Below are positions 24,828-32,027 of a stretch of 64,000 nt of DNA, one piece after another; position 1 is the first letter of the stretch, and each line of letters starts with the position of its first letter. Position numbers and translations under genes: made by a program. Source of the DNA: PALSA-612 sp963776375 (GTDB lineage: Bacteria > Actinomycetota > Thermoleophilia > Gaiellales > Gaiellaceae). The notes under the pieces were generated by a model. It was not told the DNA's origin and did not search any database. It saw only the letters and a program-made list of their open reading frames with translations. The stretch spans positions 434,001 to 498,000 of the forward strand of contig CAVZMF010000001.1 in the NCBI GenBank assembly GCA_963776375.1. Direction: 5' to 3'.

Positions 24828-25589
24828 TCATCGTAGCAAAACAGCCGCTGCAGTCAGAATCTGCGGTCCTCCCTCGGTGATCGCGACGGTGTGCTCGAAA
24901 TGGGCAGCCAGCGAGCCGTCCTGGGTCGAGATCGACCACTCGTCGTCGTGCACGAGGACGTCGGGTCCGCCGGCCGTGATCATCGGCTCGATCGCGAAGG
25001 TCATGCCCTCCGCGAGCAGCGGCCCGCGGCCCGGCTCGCCGAAGTTGGGGATCTGCGGGTCCTCGTGCATGGCCCTGCCGACACCGTGACCGACGAGGCT
25101 GCGGACGACGGAGAAGCCGGCATCCTCGGTGACCATCTGGACCGCGTGCGAGATGTCCGAGAGCCGCCGCCCCGGGCGGCACTGCTCGACCCCGGCCTCG
25201 AGCGCGGCCTGGCCGACCTCGAGCAGGCGCTCGGTCTCGGGCGAGATCTCCCCGACCGGGAACGTGAACGCCGAGTCGGCGACGAAGCCCCCCAACGTGA
25301 CGCCGACGTCGACCGAGAGGATGTCGCCCTCGGCGAGCTCGTACGGGCCGGGGATGCCGTGGACGACCATGTCGTTCGGCGAGGCACAGATCGAAGCCGG
25401 GTAGCCCCGGTACCCCTTGAAGGTCGGCGACCCGTCGTGCGAGCGGATGAATTCCTCGGCGACGGCGTCGAGCTCGGCCGTGGTCACACCAGGCCGGATG
25501 CGCTCGCCGAGCAGGGCAAGCGTCTCCGCGACGATCCTGCCCGCGCGCCCCATCTGGGCGATCTCGGCCGGCGACTTGCGCACGATCAC
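24828..25589 (-). CDS. map: Methionine aminopeptidase type I
   Basis: 253 residues from the GTG at 25589, which overlaps the adk stop (GTGA); the open frame extends to 25805 only as an antisense-like artefact. Dinuclear metal ligands are present: LSVDVGVTLGGFVADSAFTF (two Asp), GHGVGRAMHEDP (His), FAIEPM (Glu) and FEHTVAITEGG (Glu). The absence of an N-terminal zinc-finger or SH3-binding extension marks type Ia. It removes initiator Met from nascent proteins. Usual location secY-adk-map-infA. Confidence 0.96.
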   Translation of the reverse strand: MIVRKSPAEIAQMGRAGRIVAETLALLGERIRPGVTTAELDAVAEEFIRSHDGSPTFKGYRGYPASICASPNDMVVHGIPGPYELAEGDILSVDVGVTLGGFVADSAFTFPVGEISPETERLLEVGQAALEAGVEQCRPGRRLSDISHAVQMVTEDAGFSVVRSLVGHGVGRAMHEDPQIPNFGEPGRGPLLAEGMTFAIEPMITAGGPDVLVHDDEWSISTQDGSLAAHFEHTVAITEGGPQILTAAAVLLR

Positions 25590-26173
25590 ACCGCCACCGC
25601 CTGCTCGAGCGCCTTGTGGACCTCGCCCCACACCTCGTCGATCGTTCCGGCGCCGTCGACCTCCACGAGCTTGCCGTCCACACGGTAGTGCTCGGAGAGC
25701 GGGGCCGTCTCGCGGTGGTAGATCTCGAGCCTGCGGGCGATCCCTTCGGGCGTGTCGTCGGCCCGGCTCTCCTCGGCCGCCCGCTTCAGCATGCGCTCGA
25801 CACACACCTCGTCGGGGACCAGCAGCTCGAGGGCGGCGGTCAACGGCCGACCGAGCTCGGCGAGGAGCGCATCCAGGGCCTCCGCCTGCGCCAGGTTGCG
25901 CGGGAAACCGTCGAGGACGAACCCGGGCGCTGCGTCGGACTCGGCGAGGCGCTCGCGGATCAGGCCAACGGTGAGATCGTCCGGGACGAGGTCCCCGGCG
26001 GCGAGGATCGGCTCGACCTTCGCGCCGAGCGGCGTCCGCTTCGCGATCGCGGCGCGGAACATGTCGCCCGTCGAGACGTGGGGAATGCCGTGCTCGGCGG
26101 CGATCCGCTTGGCCTGCGTTCCCTTGCCTGATCCCTGCGGGCCGAACAGCAGGAGGTTCAGCTGCTCCGGCAC
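25586..26173 (-). CDS. adk: Adenylate kinase (short-LID form)
   Basis: 195 residues from a GTG that overlaps the secY stop by one base (TAGTG). P-loop LLLFGPQGSGKGTQAKRIA, AMP-binding HVSTGDMFRAAI and GFVLDGFPRNLAQAEALD, then a short LID region with no zinc cysteines, as in mycobacterial Adk. It interconverts ATP + AMP and 2 ADP. Longer open frames through here run antisense-like over secY and were discarded. Confidence 0.95.
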   Translation of the reverse strand: MPEQLNLLLFGPQGSGKGTQAKRIAAEHGIPHVSTGDMFRAAIAKRTPLGAKVEPILAAGDLVPDDLTVGLIRERLAESDAAPGFVLDGFPRNLAQAEALDALLAELGRPLTAALELLVPDEVCVERMLKRAAEESRADDTPEGIARRLEIYHRETAPLSEHYRVDGKLVEVDGAGTIDEVWGEVHKALEQAVAV

Positions 26174-27456
26174 TACTTCCGATCCAGGAAGCCCTCGTAG
26201 GACCTCATCATCATCTGCGATTCCATCTGGCGCATCGTGTCCAGGGCGACGCCGACCATGATCAGGAGCGACGTTCCGCCGAGGAACGTCCGCGAGGTCG
26301 CGGTCAGGTCGAAGTAGCCGCCGAGCCAGGTCGGGAACACCGCGATGAAGGCGAGGAACAACGAGCCGGGCAGCGTCAGGCGCGAGAGCACGCGGTCGAG
26401 GTAGTGCGCCGTCGGCGGGCCCGGTCTGATGCCGGGGATGTAGCCGCCGTACTTGCGCAGGTTGTCGGCCTGGTCGACCGGGTTGAACTGGACCGCCGTG
26501 TAGAAATACGTGAACACGATGATCAGGAAGGCCTCGGTCAGGAGGTAGCTGGCCTGATGGGGCTGGAAGTTGCGGTTGATCCAGCCTTGCGTCGCCGGGA
26601 AGAACTGCGCGATCGTCGGCGGGAACGCGAGCAGTGCAGCCGCGAAGATGATCGGGATGACGCCGGCCATGTTCACGCGCAGAGGCATATACGTGGAGCC
26701 GCCCCCAGACATGCGCCGCCCGACCATGCGCCGCGCGTACTGCACCGGGATCCGCCGCTGTCCTTCCTGGACGAACACGACCGCGGCGACCACGGCGATG
26801 AACAGGATCGGGTAGAAGAGCTTCGTCGTCGGCCCGCCGCTGCGCCACGCGTTGATCGTGGTCGGCGCGTCGGCGATGATCGAGGCGAAGATCAGGATCG
26901 AGATGCCGTTGCCGATCCCGCGCTTCGTGATCTGCTCGCCCATCCACATGAGCAGCGCGCACCCGGCGGTCAGCGTGACGACGATCAGCACGATGCGGCC
27001 GGAGTTCGTGTCCAGCACCTTGCCGCTCGACGTGGAGCTCGACGAGGAGCGCGTGAAGAGCAGCACGTACCCGAGCGACTGCAGCGCCGCGAGCGCCACG
27101 GTCAGGTAGCGCGTGTACTGGTTGATCTTGGCGTACCCGGCCTCGCCTTCCTTCTGCAACTGCTCCAGCTTGGGCACGACGACGGCGAGGAGCTGCAGGA
27201 TGATCGACGCCGTGACGTACGGCATGATGCCGAGCGCGAACACGGAGAACCGCGACAGCGCCGAGCCCGAGAACAGGTTGAGCAGCCCGAGGACGGTGTT
27301 GCCGTTGTTCGAGAAGTAGGTCTTGATGGCGTCGCCGTTGATGCCCGGAGCGGGCATCCAGGAGCCGAACCGGTAGACCGCGAGCACGAGGCCCGTGAAG
27401 AGGACGCGGCGCCGGAGCTCCGGCACCCGCCAGGCGTTGCTAAGCCAGGTAAGCAT
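26173..27456 (-). CDS. secY: Preprotein translocase subunit SecY
   Basis: 427 residues with ten membrane helices. RRRVLFTGLVLAVYRFGSWMPAPGI starts helix 1; the plug follows (SGSALSRFSVFALGIMPYVTASI), then conserved cytoplasmic loops VVPKLEQLQKEGEAG and GQRRIPVQYARRMVGRRMSGGGSTY and the GIRPGPPTAHYLDRV loop. It forms the channel of the Sec translocon with SecE (at 58285) and SecG. It starts directly after the rplO stop. Confidence 0.97.
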   Translation of the reverse strand: MLTWLSNAWRVPELRRRVLFTGLVLAVYRFGSWMPAPGINGDAIKTYFSNNGNTVLGLLNLFSGSALSRFSVFALGIMPYVTASIILQLLAVVVPKLEQLQKEGEAGYAKINQYTRYLTVALAALQSLGYVLLFTRSSSSSTSSGKVLDTNSGRIVLIVVTLTAGCALLMWMGEQITKRGIGNGISILIFASIIADAPTTINAWRSGGPTTKLFYPILFIAVVAAVVFVQEGQRRIPVQYARRMVGRRMSGGGSTYMPLRVNMAGVIPIIFAAALLAFPPTIAQFFPATQGWINRNFQPHQASYLLTEAFLIIVFTYFYTAVQFNPVDQADNLRKYGGYIPGIRPGPPTAHYLDRVLSRLTLPGSLFLAFIAVFPTWLGGYFDLTATSRTFLGGTSLLIMVGVALDTMRQMESQMMMRSYEGFLDRK

Positions 27457-28065
27457 CTAGCTGTCGGCGTCTTCCGCCGCCTCGGCTTCCGGTTCCGGAG
27501 CCTCGGCGGCGGTCTCCTCCTCGGGCTCGTCGGCCACGGGGGCGGGGCGCTTGCGGACCTTCTTCACCTTCGGCTTGGGCTCGCCGCGCAGCCAGACGAC
27601 CTGGCCGCCTGCGGCCTCGATCTTCTCTCGCGCGCTCCTCGAGAAGCCGTGCGCCGAGACGATCAGCTTTGTCGAGACGTCGCCCTGGCCGAGGATCTTC
27701 ACGTCGACGCGGATCGACCGGATCAGCCGCTTCGCCTTGAGCAGCTCCGGCGTCACCTCCGTGCCCGCGTCGAACACGCGCTCGAGGTCGCGGACGTTGA
27801 CGCCTTGCGTGACAGTCCGGAAGGGTCCGATCGGCATGGCGTCCTTCGACGTCGAGCCGCGCTTCTTGCCGAGGCGCATGTAGATCGGCATCTGCCCGCC
27901 CTCGAACCCGGCGCGCATCTTGTGCGAGCCCGAGCGGGACTTCTGGCCCTTGATGCCGCGGCCGGCGTAGCGGCCCTTGCCCGAGCCCAAGCCGCGGCCG
28001 ACCCGCTTGCGGTCGCGCCGCTTCTGGGCGGGCTTCAGCGTGGAAAGGTTCAGCTCGGACGGCAC
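27457..28065 (-). CDS. rplO: Ribosomal protein L15 with acidic C-terminal extension
   Basis: 202 residues against about 145-150 in most bacteria. The core is normal: LSTLKPAQKRRDRKRVGRGL, GRGIKGQKSRSGSHK, GFEGGQMPIYMRLGKKRG and a KLIVSAHGFSRSAREKIEAAGG end. After a Lys-rich stretch (PKPKVKKVRKRP) the protein adds about 30 Glu/Ala/Pro residues. L15 sits on the 50S surface in late assembly; the tail would project outward (inference). The start is GTG, with the stop next to the secY start. Confidence 0.95.
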   Translation of the reverse strand: MPSELNLSTLKPAQKRRDRKRVGRGLGSGKGRYAGRGIKGQKSRSGSHKMRAGFEGGQMPIYMRLGKKRGSTSKDAMPIGPFRTVTQGVNVRDLERVFDAGTEVTPELLKAKRLIRSIRVDVKILGQGDVSTKLIVSAHGFSRSAREKIEAAGGQVVWLRGEPKPKVKKVRKRPAPVADEPEEETAAEAPEPEAEAAEDADS

Positions 28066-28066
28066 G

Positions 28067-28249
28067 TCAACGCTCCTCGATCCGGACGAGATGACGGACC
28101 TTCCTGAGCATACCGGCGAGCTCCGGGCTCTCCTTGCGCTCTGTGGAGCGCCCGATCTTGCCCAGGCCGAGAGCCCGCAGTGTGCCGCGGTGCTTCTCGG
28201 TCTGGCCGATCGCGGAGCGGGTCTGCGTGATCTTCAGGGTCTTGCTCAC
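28067..28249 (-). CDS. rpmD: Ribosomal protein L30
   Basis: 60 residues from a GTG that overlaps the rpsE stop (GTGA). KTLKITQTRSAIGQTEKHRG and LRALGLGKIGRSTERKESPE are standard L30, a small 50S protein. It overlaps a longer open frame in the same register that reads antisense-like over rpsE; that part is not coding. Confidence 0.95.
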   Translation of the reverse strand: MSKTLKITQTRSAIGQTEKHRGTLRALGLGKIGRSTERKESPELAGMLRKVRHLVRIEER

Positions 28250-28854
28250 GCCGACTCGGCCTCCGCGGCGGCCGGAGCCCCGGCGGCGGGCTCTGCCGGC
28301 TCGACAGGCTCGGCCGCAGCAGCGGGCTCGGCCTCTGCCTCGGGCGCCTTGTACGGGAGGACCTCGACGATCGTCTTGCCGCGGATCCTGGCCACGTCCT
28401 CGGGCCGGCGCAGGCTCTGCAGGCCGTTCACGGTCGCCTTGAGCATGTTGATCGGGTTCGTCGTCCCCAGGCTCTTCGCGAGGATGTCCTTGACGCCGCC
28501 GAGCTCGAGCACCGCGCGGACGCCGCCGCCGGCGATCACGCCGGTTCCCTCGCTGGCCGGCCTGAGCAGGACGCGGGCGGCGTCGAACTTGCCGATGATC
28601 TCGTGCGTGATCGTCGTCCCGTGCTTGGGCACGGTGAACATGTTCTTCTTGGCATCGTCGACCGCCTTCGAGATCGCGAGCGGCACCTCGCGCGCCTTGC
28701 CGTAGCCGACGCCGACGCGGTCGACCTCGTCGCCGATCACGACCAGCGCCGAGAACGAGAACCGCCGGCCGCCCTTGACCACCTTGGCGACGCGGTTGAT
28801 CTCGACGACGCGCTCCTTGAGCTCTCTCGTCTCCTGGTAGTCGCCCACGCTCAC
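28246..28854 (-). CDS. rpsE: Ribosomal protein S5 with Ala/Glu-rich tail
   Basis: 202 residues with a GTG start. The double-stranded RNA-binding domain (ELKERVVEINRVAKVVKGGRR and GDEVDRVGVGYGKAREVP) and the C-terminal fold (ASEGTGVIAGGGVRAVLE, TTNPINMLKATVNGL) are complete. About 35 Ala/Glu/Pro residues follow the usual end near VEVLPYKAPE. S5 lies at the mRNA entry channel. The Shine-Dalgarno is a perfect ten-base GGAGGTGATC, supplied by repeat copy C upstream. Confidence 0.96.
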   Translation of the reverse strand: MSVGDYQETRELKERVVEINRVAKVVKGGRRFSFSALVVIGDEVDRVGVGYGKAREVPLAISKAVDDAKKNMFTVPKHGTTITHEIIGKFDAARVLLRPASEGTGVIAGGGVRAVLELGGVKDILAKSLGTTNPINMLKATVNGLQSLRRPEDVARIRGKTIVEVLPYKAPEAEAEPAAAAEPVEPAEPAAGAPAAAEAESA

Positions 28855-29020
28855 TATCGATCACCTCCGACGCAGATCGTGCTCTCGGGCCGCGAAAAGC
28901 CCGCATCGCAAGGACGCAGGGAGCACTCGTAGCCGGAGGCTACGGGTGCGACTGAGGACGCCGCGAGGCGGAGCCTTGCAGCGCGCCCGAGAGTGCGAGA
29001 TGTGACGGTGGTGGTCGACA
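28855..29020 (-). repeat. R-protein spacer repeat, copy C (rplR-rpsE)
   Basis: 166 bp from rplR stop to rpsE start. It has the clearest long helix: 28877-28890 pairs with 28985-28998 over 14 of 14 positions when read on the plus strand (two adjacent G-U pairs), but only 12 of 14 on the minus strand. Inner hairpin 28923-28949 has GCAC/GTGC outer pairs and a perfect CGTAGCC/GGCTACG helix. Confidence 0.85.
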
Positions 29021-29374
29021 TCAAAACTTCAGCCCTCCTTCGCGCGCGCCCTCGGCGAGCGCTTTGACGCGTCCGTGGTACAGGTAGCCGGCCCGGTCGA
29101 ACACGACCGACTCGTACCCGGCCTTCTTGGCGCGGTCGGCGAGCAGCTTGCCGACCTCGCGCGCCTGGTCCGTCTTCGTCCCTTTGAAGCTCTTGGGCAG
29201 CTGCTTCCAGCCTACCGACGTCAGCGTCCGGCCCTCGGCGTCGTCGATCAGCTGCGCGTAGATGCCCAGGTTCGACCGGTAGACGGCGAGGCGCGGGCGC
29301 TCGTCCGTGCCGGCGATCTTGCCGCGCACGCGGCGCTGGCGGCGCGACCTGGCCTCACGTGTGGACAGCTTCAT
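29021..29374 (-). CDS. rplR: Ribosomal protein L18
   Basis: 117 residues. RRQRRVRGKIAGTDERPRLAVYRSN, the YAQLIDDAEGRTLTS segment and VVFDRAGYLYHGRVKALAEG are typical; L18 binds 5S rRNA. The start is ATG; the 115-bp spacer upstream carries three stacked hairpins instead of the spacer repeat found elsewhere in the array. Confidence 0.96.
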   Translation of the reverse strand: MKLSTREARSRRQRRVRGKIAGTDERPRLAVYRSNLGIYAQLIDDAEGRTLTSVGWKQLPKSFKGTKTDQAREVGKLLADRAKKAGYESVVFDRAGYLYHGRVKALAEGAREGGLKF

Positions 29375-29391
29375 CTCTAGGCCCTCTTCCC

Positions 29392-29460
29392 GGCGGCGAA
29401 GCCGCCTGTCCGCGCGAGCGGACCGGTCGAGGGGGTTCGGGGGAACGGAAAGGTTCCCCC
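29392..29460 (-). other. Three consecutive hairpins in the rplF-rplR spacer
   Basis: Hairpin 1 is GGCGGC/GCCGCC at 29392-29406; hairpin 2 is GTCCGC/GCGGAC at 29408-29423, with a GCGA tetraloop on the plus strand; hairpin 3 is GGGGGAAC/GTTCCCCC at 29439-29460. They occupy most of the 115-bp gap. No T-run follows, so they are not classical terminators. This spacer does not share sequence with repeats A-F. Confidence 0.5.
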
Positions 29461-29489
29461 GCTACCTGGCACTGCGTGTCGCATCGAGA

Positions 29490-30023
29490 TCATGCTCGCT
29501 TCCCCACTTTGCGGCGTACGTACTCGCCCTGATAGCGGATGCCCTTGCCCTTGTACGGCTCAGGCGGACGCACCTTGCGGATCTCGGCGGCGGTCTGACC
29601 GACCATCTGCTTGTCGATTCCCTTGACGATGATCTCGGTCGGCGTCGGCAGCTCGAAGGAGATGCCGGCGCGCGGCGTGACCACGACCGGGTGCGAGAAG
29701 CCGACCTGGAGCTCGAGGTCCTGGCCGCGGAGCGCCGCGCGGTAGCCGACGCCCTGGATCTCCAGGCGCTTCTCGAAGCCCTTCGTGACGCCCTCGACCA
29801 TGTTTGCAATCAGGGTCCTCGTGAGCCCGTGCAGCGAGCGGTCGGGACCGCGGTCACTCGGCCGCGTGACGACGATGGTGTCGTCCTGCTTCTCGATCGT
29901 CATCCGCAGCGGCACCTGCTGGCTCAGCTCGCCGCCGGGACCGTTGACCTGCACGCGACCGGGCGAGATAGCCACCGCCACGTCGGACGGCAGGGGGATC
30001 GGTTGCTTTCCGATTCGGCTCAT
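29490..30023 (-). CDS. rplF: Ribosomal protein L6
   Basis: 177 residues. SRIGKQPIPLPSDVAVAI begins the first of two similar domains; the C-terminal signature PEPYKGKGIRYQGEYVRRKVGKRA is intact. It binds 23S rRNA near the GTPase centre. Five bases separate it from rpsH. Confidence 0.97.
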   Translation of the reverse strand: MSRIGKQPIPLPSDVAVAISPGRVQVNGPGGELSQQVPLRMTIEKQDDTIVVTRPSDRGPDRSLHGLTRTLIANMVEGVTKGFEKRLEIQGVGYRAALRGQDLELQVGFSHPVVVTPRAGISFELPTPTEIIVKGIDKQMVGQTAAEIRKVRPPEPYKGKGIRYQGEYVRRKVGKRA

Positions 30024-30028
30024 TCAGC

Positions 30029-30424
30029 TCACCAGACGAAACAGATCACTTCGCCGCCGACACCTTGCCGCTCGGCGGTGCGGCTCGTCATGACGCCGCT
30101 GGACGTGGACATGATCGCGACGCCCATCCCGCCGAGCACGCGCGGCAGGCGATCCTTGCGCGCGTAGATGCGGCGGCCGGGCTTGGAGACGCGCTTGACA
30201 CCCGAGATGACGCGCTCGCGGTTGCGGCCGTACTTGAGCTCGACGACGAGGTTGTCGAAGCTCTCGCCTTTCTCGACGTGGTAGTCGCGGATGTAGCCCT
30301 CCTCCTTGAGCAGGCGGGCGATCTCGACCTTCGCGCGCGAGGTGGGCATGGTCACGGTGTCCTGCAGCGCCTTGTTGGCGTTGCGGATGCGGGCCAGCAT
30401 GTCTGCGATCGGGTCAGTCATCAT
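30029..30424 (-). CDS. rpsH: Ribosomal protein S8
   Basis: 131 residues from the first of two adjacent ATGs (30424 or 30421). DPIADMLARIRNANKALQDTV and the C-terminal SGVMTSRTAERQGVGGEVICFVW are typical. S8 binds 16S helix 21 and in enterobacteria represses the spc operon; whether it does so here is unknown. Confidence 0.97.
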   Translation of the reverse strand: MMTDPIADMLARIRNANKALQDTVTMPTSRAKVEIARLLKEEGYIRDYHVEKGESFDNLVVELKYGRNRERVISGVKRVSKPGRRIYARKDRLPRVLGGMGVAIMSTSSGVMTSRTAERQGVGGEVICFVW

Positions 30425-30430
30425 CTCGAA

Positions 30431-30616
30431 TCACCAGCTCGACTTGGTCATGCCGGGGATCACGCCGAGGTGCGCGAGCTCGCGCAGACAGATACGGCAG
30501 AGGCCGAACTTCTTGTACACGGCGCGCGGGCGGCCGCAGCGGTTGCAGCGGGTGTACGCGCGGGTCTTGAAGCGCTGCGGGCGCGCAGCCTTCGCGATCA
30601 TCGACTTCTTTGCCAC
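30431..30616 (-). CDS. rpsZ: Ribosomal protein S14, zinc-binding (type Z)
   Basis: 61 residues. Two CxxC pairs (C24, C27, C40, C43: RCNRCGRPRAVY and CRICLRELAH) mark the short zinc-dependent S14. MAKKSMIAKAARPQRFKTRA is the typical start. It directly follows rplE (start next to its stop). Confidence 0.97.
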   Translation of the reverse strand: MAKKSMIAKAARPQRFKTRAYTRCNRCGRPRAVYKKFGLCRICLRELAHLGVIPGMTKSSW

Positions 30617-31210
30617 CTAGCTCTCTCCTTCTCTCGCGGCGAACGGGAGGCCGAGGCCGCGCAGCAGCGCGAAGGCCTGCTCGTCAGTCTGCGCCGTCGT
30701 CGTGATCGTCACGTCGAGGCCGCGAATCGTGCTCACGTCGTCGTAGTTGATCTCCGGGAAGATGATCTGCTCGCGGATGCCGATCGAGTAGTTGCCGCGG
30801 CCGTCGAACGAGCGCGGGCTGAGGCCGCGGAAGTCGCGGATGCGCGGCAGCGCGATCGACACGAGCCGGTCGAGGAACTCGTACATCCGGGCGCCGCGCA
30901 GCGTGACCTTGGCGCCGATCGGCATGCCCTCGCGGATCTTGAAGCCGGCGATCGACTTCCGCGCGCGGCGGACCTGGGCGCGCTGGCCGGCGATCGTGGT
31001 CAGTTCCTCGATCGCGCTGTCGAGCGCCTTCGCCTCGGTCTTCGCCTCGCCGACGCCCATGTTGAGCGTGATCTTCGAGACGCGCGGCACCTGCATGATC
31101 GAGGACGCCCCGAGCTCCTCCTTCAGGCGCGCGCGGAGCTCCTGCTCGTACAGGTCTTTGAGCCGTGGGCTGTAGGTCTCGGTGTCGGGCTTCTTGGTCG
31201 CTGTGGCCAT
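30617..31210 (-). CDS. rplE: Ribosomal protein L5
   Basis: 197 residues. SIMQVPRVSKITLNMGVGEA, AGQRAQVRRARKSIAGFKIREG and DFRGLSPRSFDGRGNYSIGI identify L5, which binds 5S rRNA and bridges to the 30S head. Four bases separate it from rplX. Confidence 0.97.
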   Translation of the reverse strand: MATATKKPDTETYSPRLKDLYEQELRARLKEELGASSIMQVPRVSKITLNMGVGEAKTEAKALDSAIEELTTIAGQRAQVRRARKSIAGFKIREGMPIGAKVTLRGARMYEFLDRLVSIALPRIRDFRGLSPRSFDGRGNYSIGIREQIIFPEINYDDVSTIRGLDVTITTTAQTDEQAFALLRGLGLPFAAREGES

Positions 31211-31214
31211 CTCG

Positions 31215-31586
31215 TTACCTGTCGATCTCCTGGCCGCAGTCCTGCCGCCGGCAGACGCGGACCTTGATCTTCCGACCCTTGATCTCCTTGAACGTGACCC
31301 CGATGCGGGTCGGGCGGTCGCAGGCGGGGCAGACGATCATCACGTTCGAAACGTCGATCGGAGCGGGCATGTCGATCACGCCGCCGGGCTCCATCGTCGG
31401 GCCGCCCATGCGGCTCGAGTCCCTGATCGCCCGCGGCTTCGTGTGCCGCTTGACGATGTTCAGGTTCTCGATCACGACGCGGCCCTGCTTGGGGCGCGCC
31501 TCGAGCACCTTGCCCTGCTTCCCGCGGTCCTTGCCGCTGAGGATCTGGACGAGATCGCCTTTCTTGATTCGCATTGTCTGAGCCAT
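31215..31586 (-). CDS. rplX: Ribosomal protein L24 with C-terminal zinc-ribbon-like end
   Basis: 123 residues. The KOW motif KKGDLVQILSGKDRGKQGKV and IENLNIVKRHTKPR, then the conserved GGVIDMPAPIDVSNVMIVCP. The C-terminal part contains CPACDRPTRIG and, 20 residues later, CRRQDCGQEIDR, a four-cysteine set present in some L24 proteins that may bind zinc. It nucleates 50S assembly near the exit tunnel. One base separates it from rplN. Confidence 0.95.
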   Translation of the reverse strand: MAQTMRIKKGDLVQILSGKDRGKQGKVLEARPKQGRVVIENLNIVKRHTKPRAIRDSSRMGGPTMEPGGVIDMPAPIDVSNVMIVCPACDRPTRIGVTFKEIKGRKIKVRVCRRQDCGQEIDR

Positions 31587-31587
31587 C

Positions 31588-31956
31588 TCACAGCACCTCT
31601 GGGGCCAGGCTGACGATCTTCATGAAGTTCTTCTCGCGCAATTCGCGGGCGACCGGGCCGAAGATGCGGGTCCCGCGCGGGTTGCGCTGTGCGTCGATGA
31701 TCACGGCCGCGTTCTCGTCGAACGCGATCGACGTGCCGTCGTCGCGACCCTGCGGCTTCTTCGTTCGCACGACGACGGCGCGCACGACCTCGCCCTTCTT
31801 GACCGCGCCCTGCGGGGTCGCGGACTTCACGGTACCGACGATCACGTCCCCGACGCGGGCGTAGCGCCGGTGCGAGCCGCCCATGACGCGGATGCAGAGC
31901 AGCGTGCGGGCGCCCGTGTTGTCGGCGACGCGGAGGCGTGTCTCCTGCTGGATCAC
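31588..31956 (-). CDS. rplN: Ribosomal protein L14
   Basis: 122 residues with a GTG start. IQQETRLRVADNTGARTLLC, the HRRYARVGDVIVGTVKSATP stretch and RNPRGTRIFGPVARELREKN are standard. L14 contacts the 30S subunit and L19. The Shine-Dalgarno GGAGCGTGACC is the end of the truncated spacer repeat D. Confidence 0.97.
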   Translation of the reverse strand: MIQQETRLRVADNTGARTLLCIRVMGGSHRRYARVGDVIVGTVKSATPQGAVKKGEVVRAVVVRTKKPQGRDDGTSIAFDENAAVIIDAQRNPRGTRIFGPVARELREKNFMKIVSLAPEVL

Positions 31957-32027
31957 AGGTCACGCTCCTCGCAGATCGTGTTCTCCGGCCGCGAAAAGCA
32001 AGCCAGGCTGAGGAGTGGGGCCGTCAT
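31957..32027 (-). repeat. R-protein spacer repeat, truncated copy D (rpsQ-rplN)
   Basis: 71 bp. Retains the start-codon-proximal part (GCTCCTCGCAGATCGTGTTCTC, then CGGCCGCGAAAAGCAAGC, which closely matches copies C and F) and the stop-proximal end (GAGTGGGGCCGTCAT) but lacks the central 95 bp with the hairpin and the GACTGAGGACG block. It is a simple internal deletion derivative that keeps both ends and the ribosome-binding site. Confidence 0.7.
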
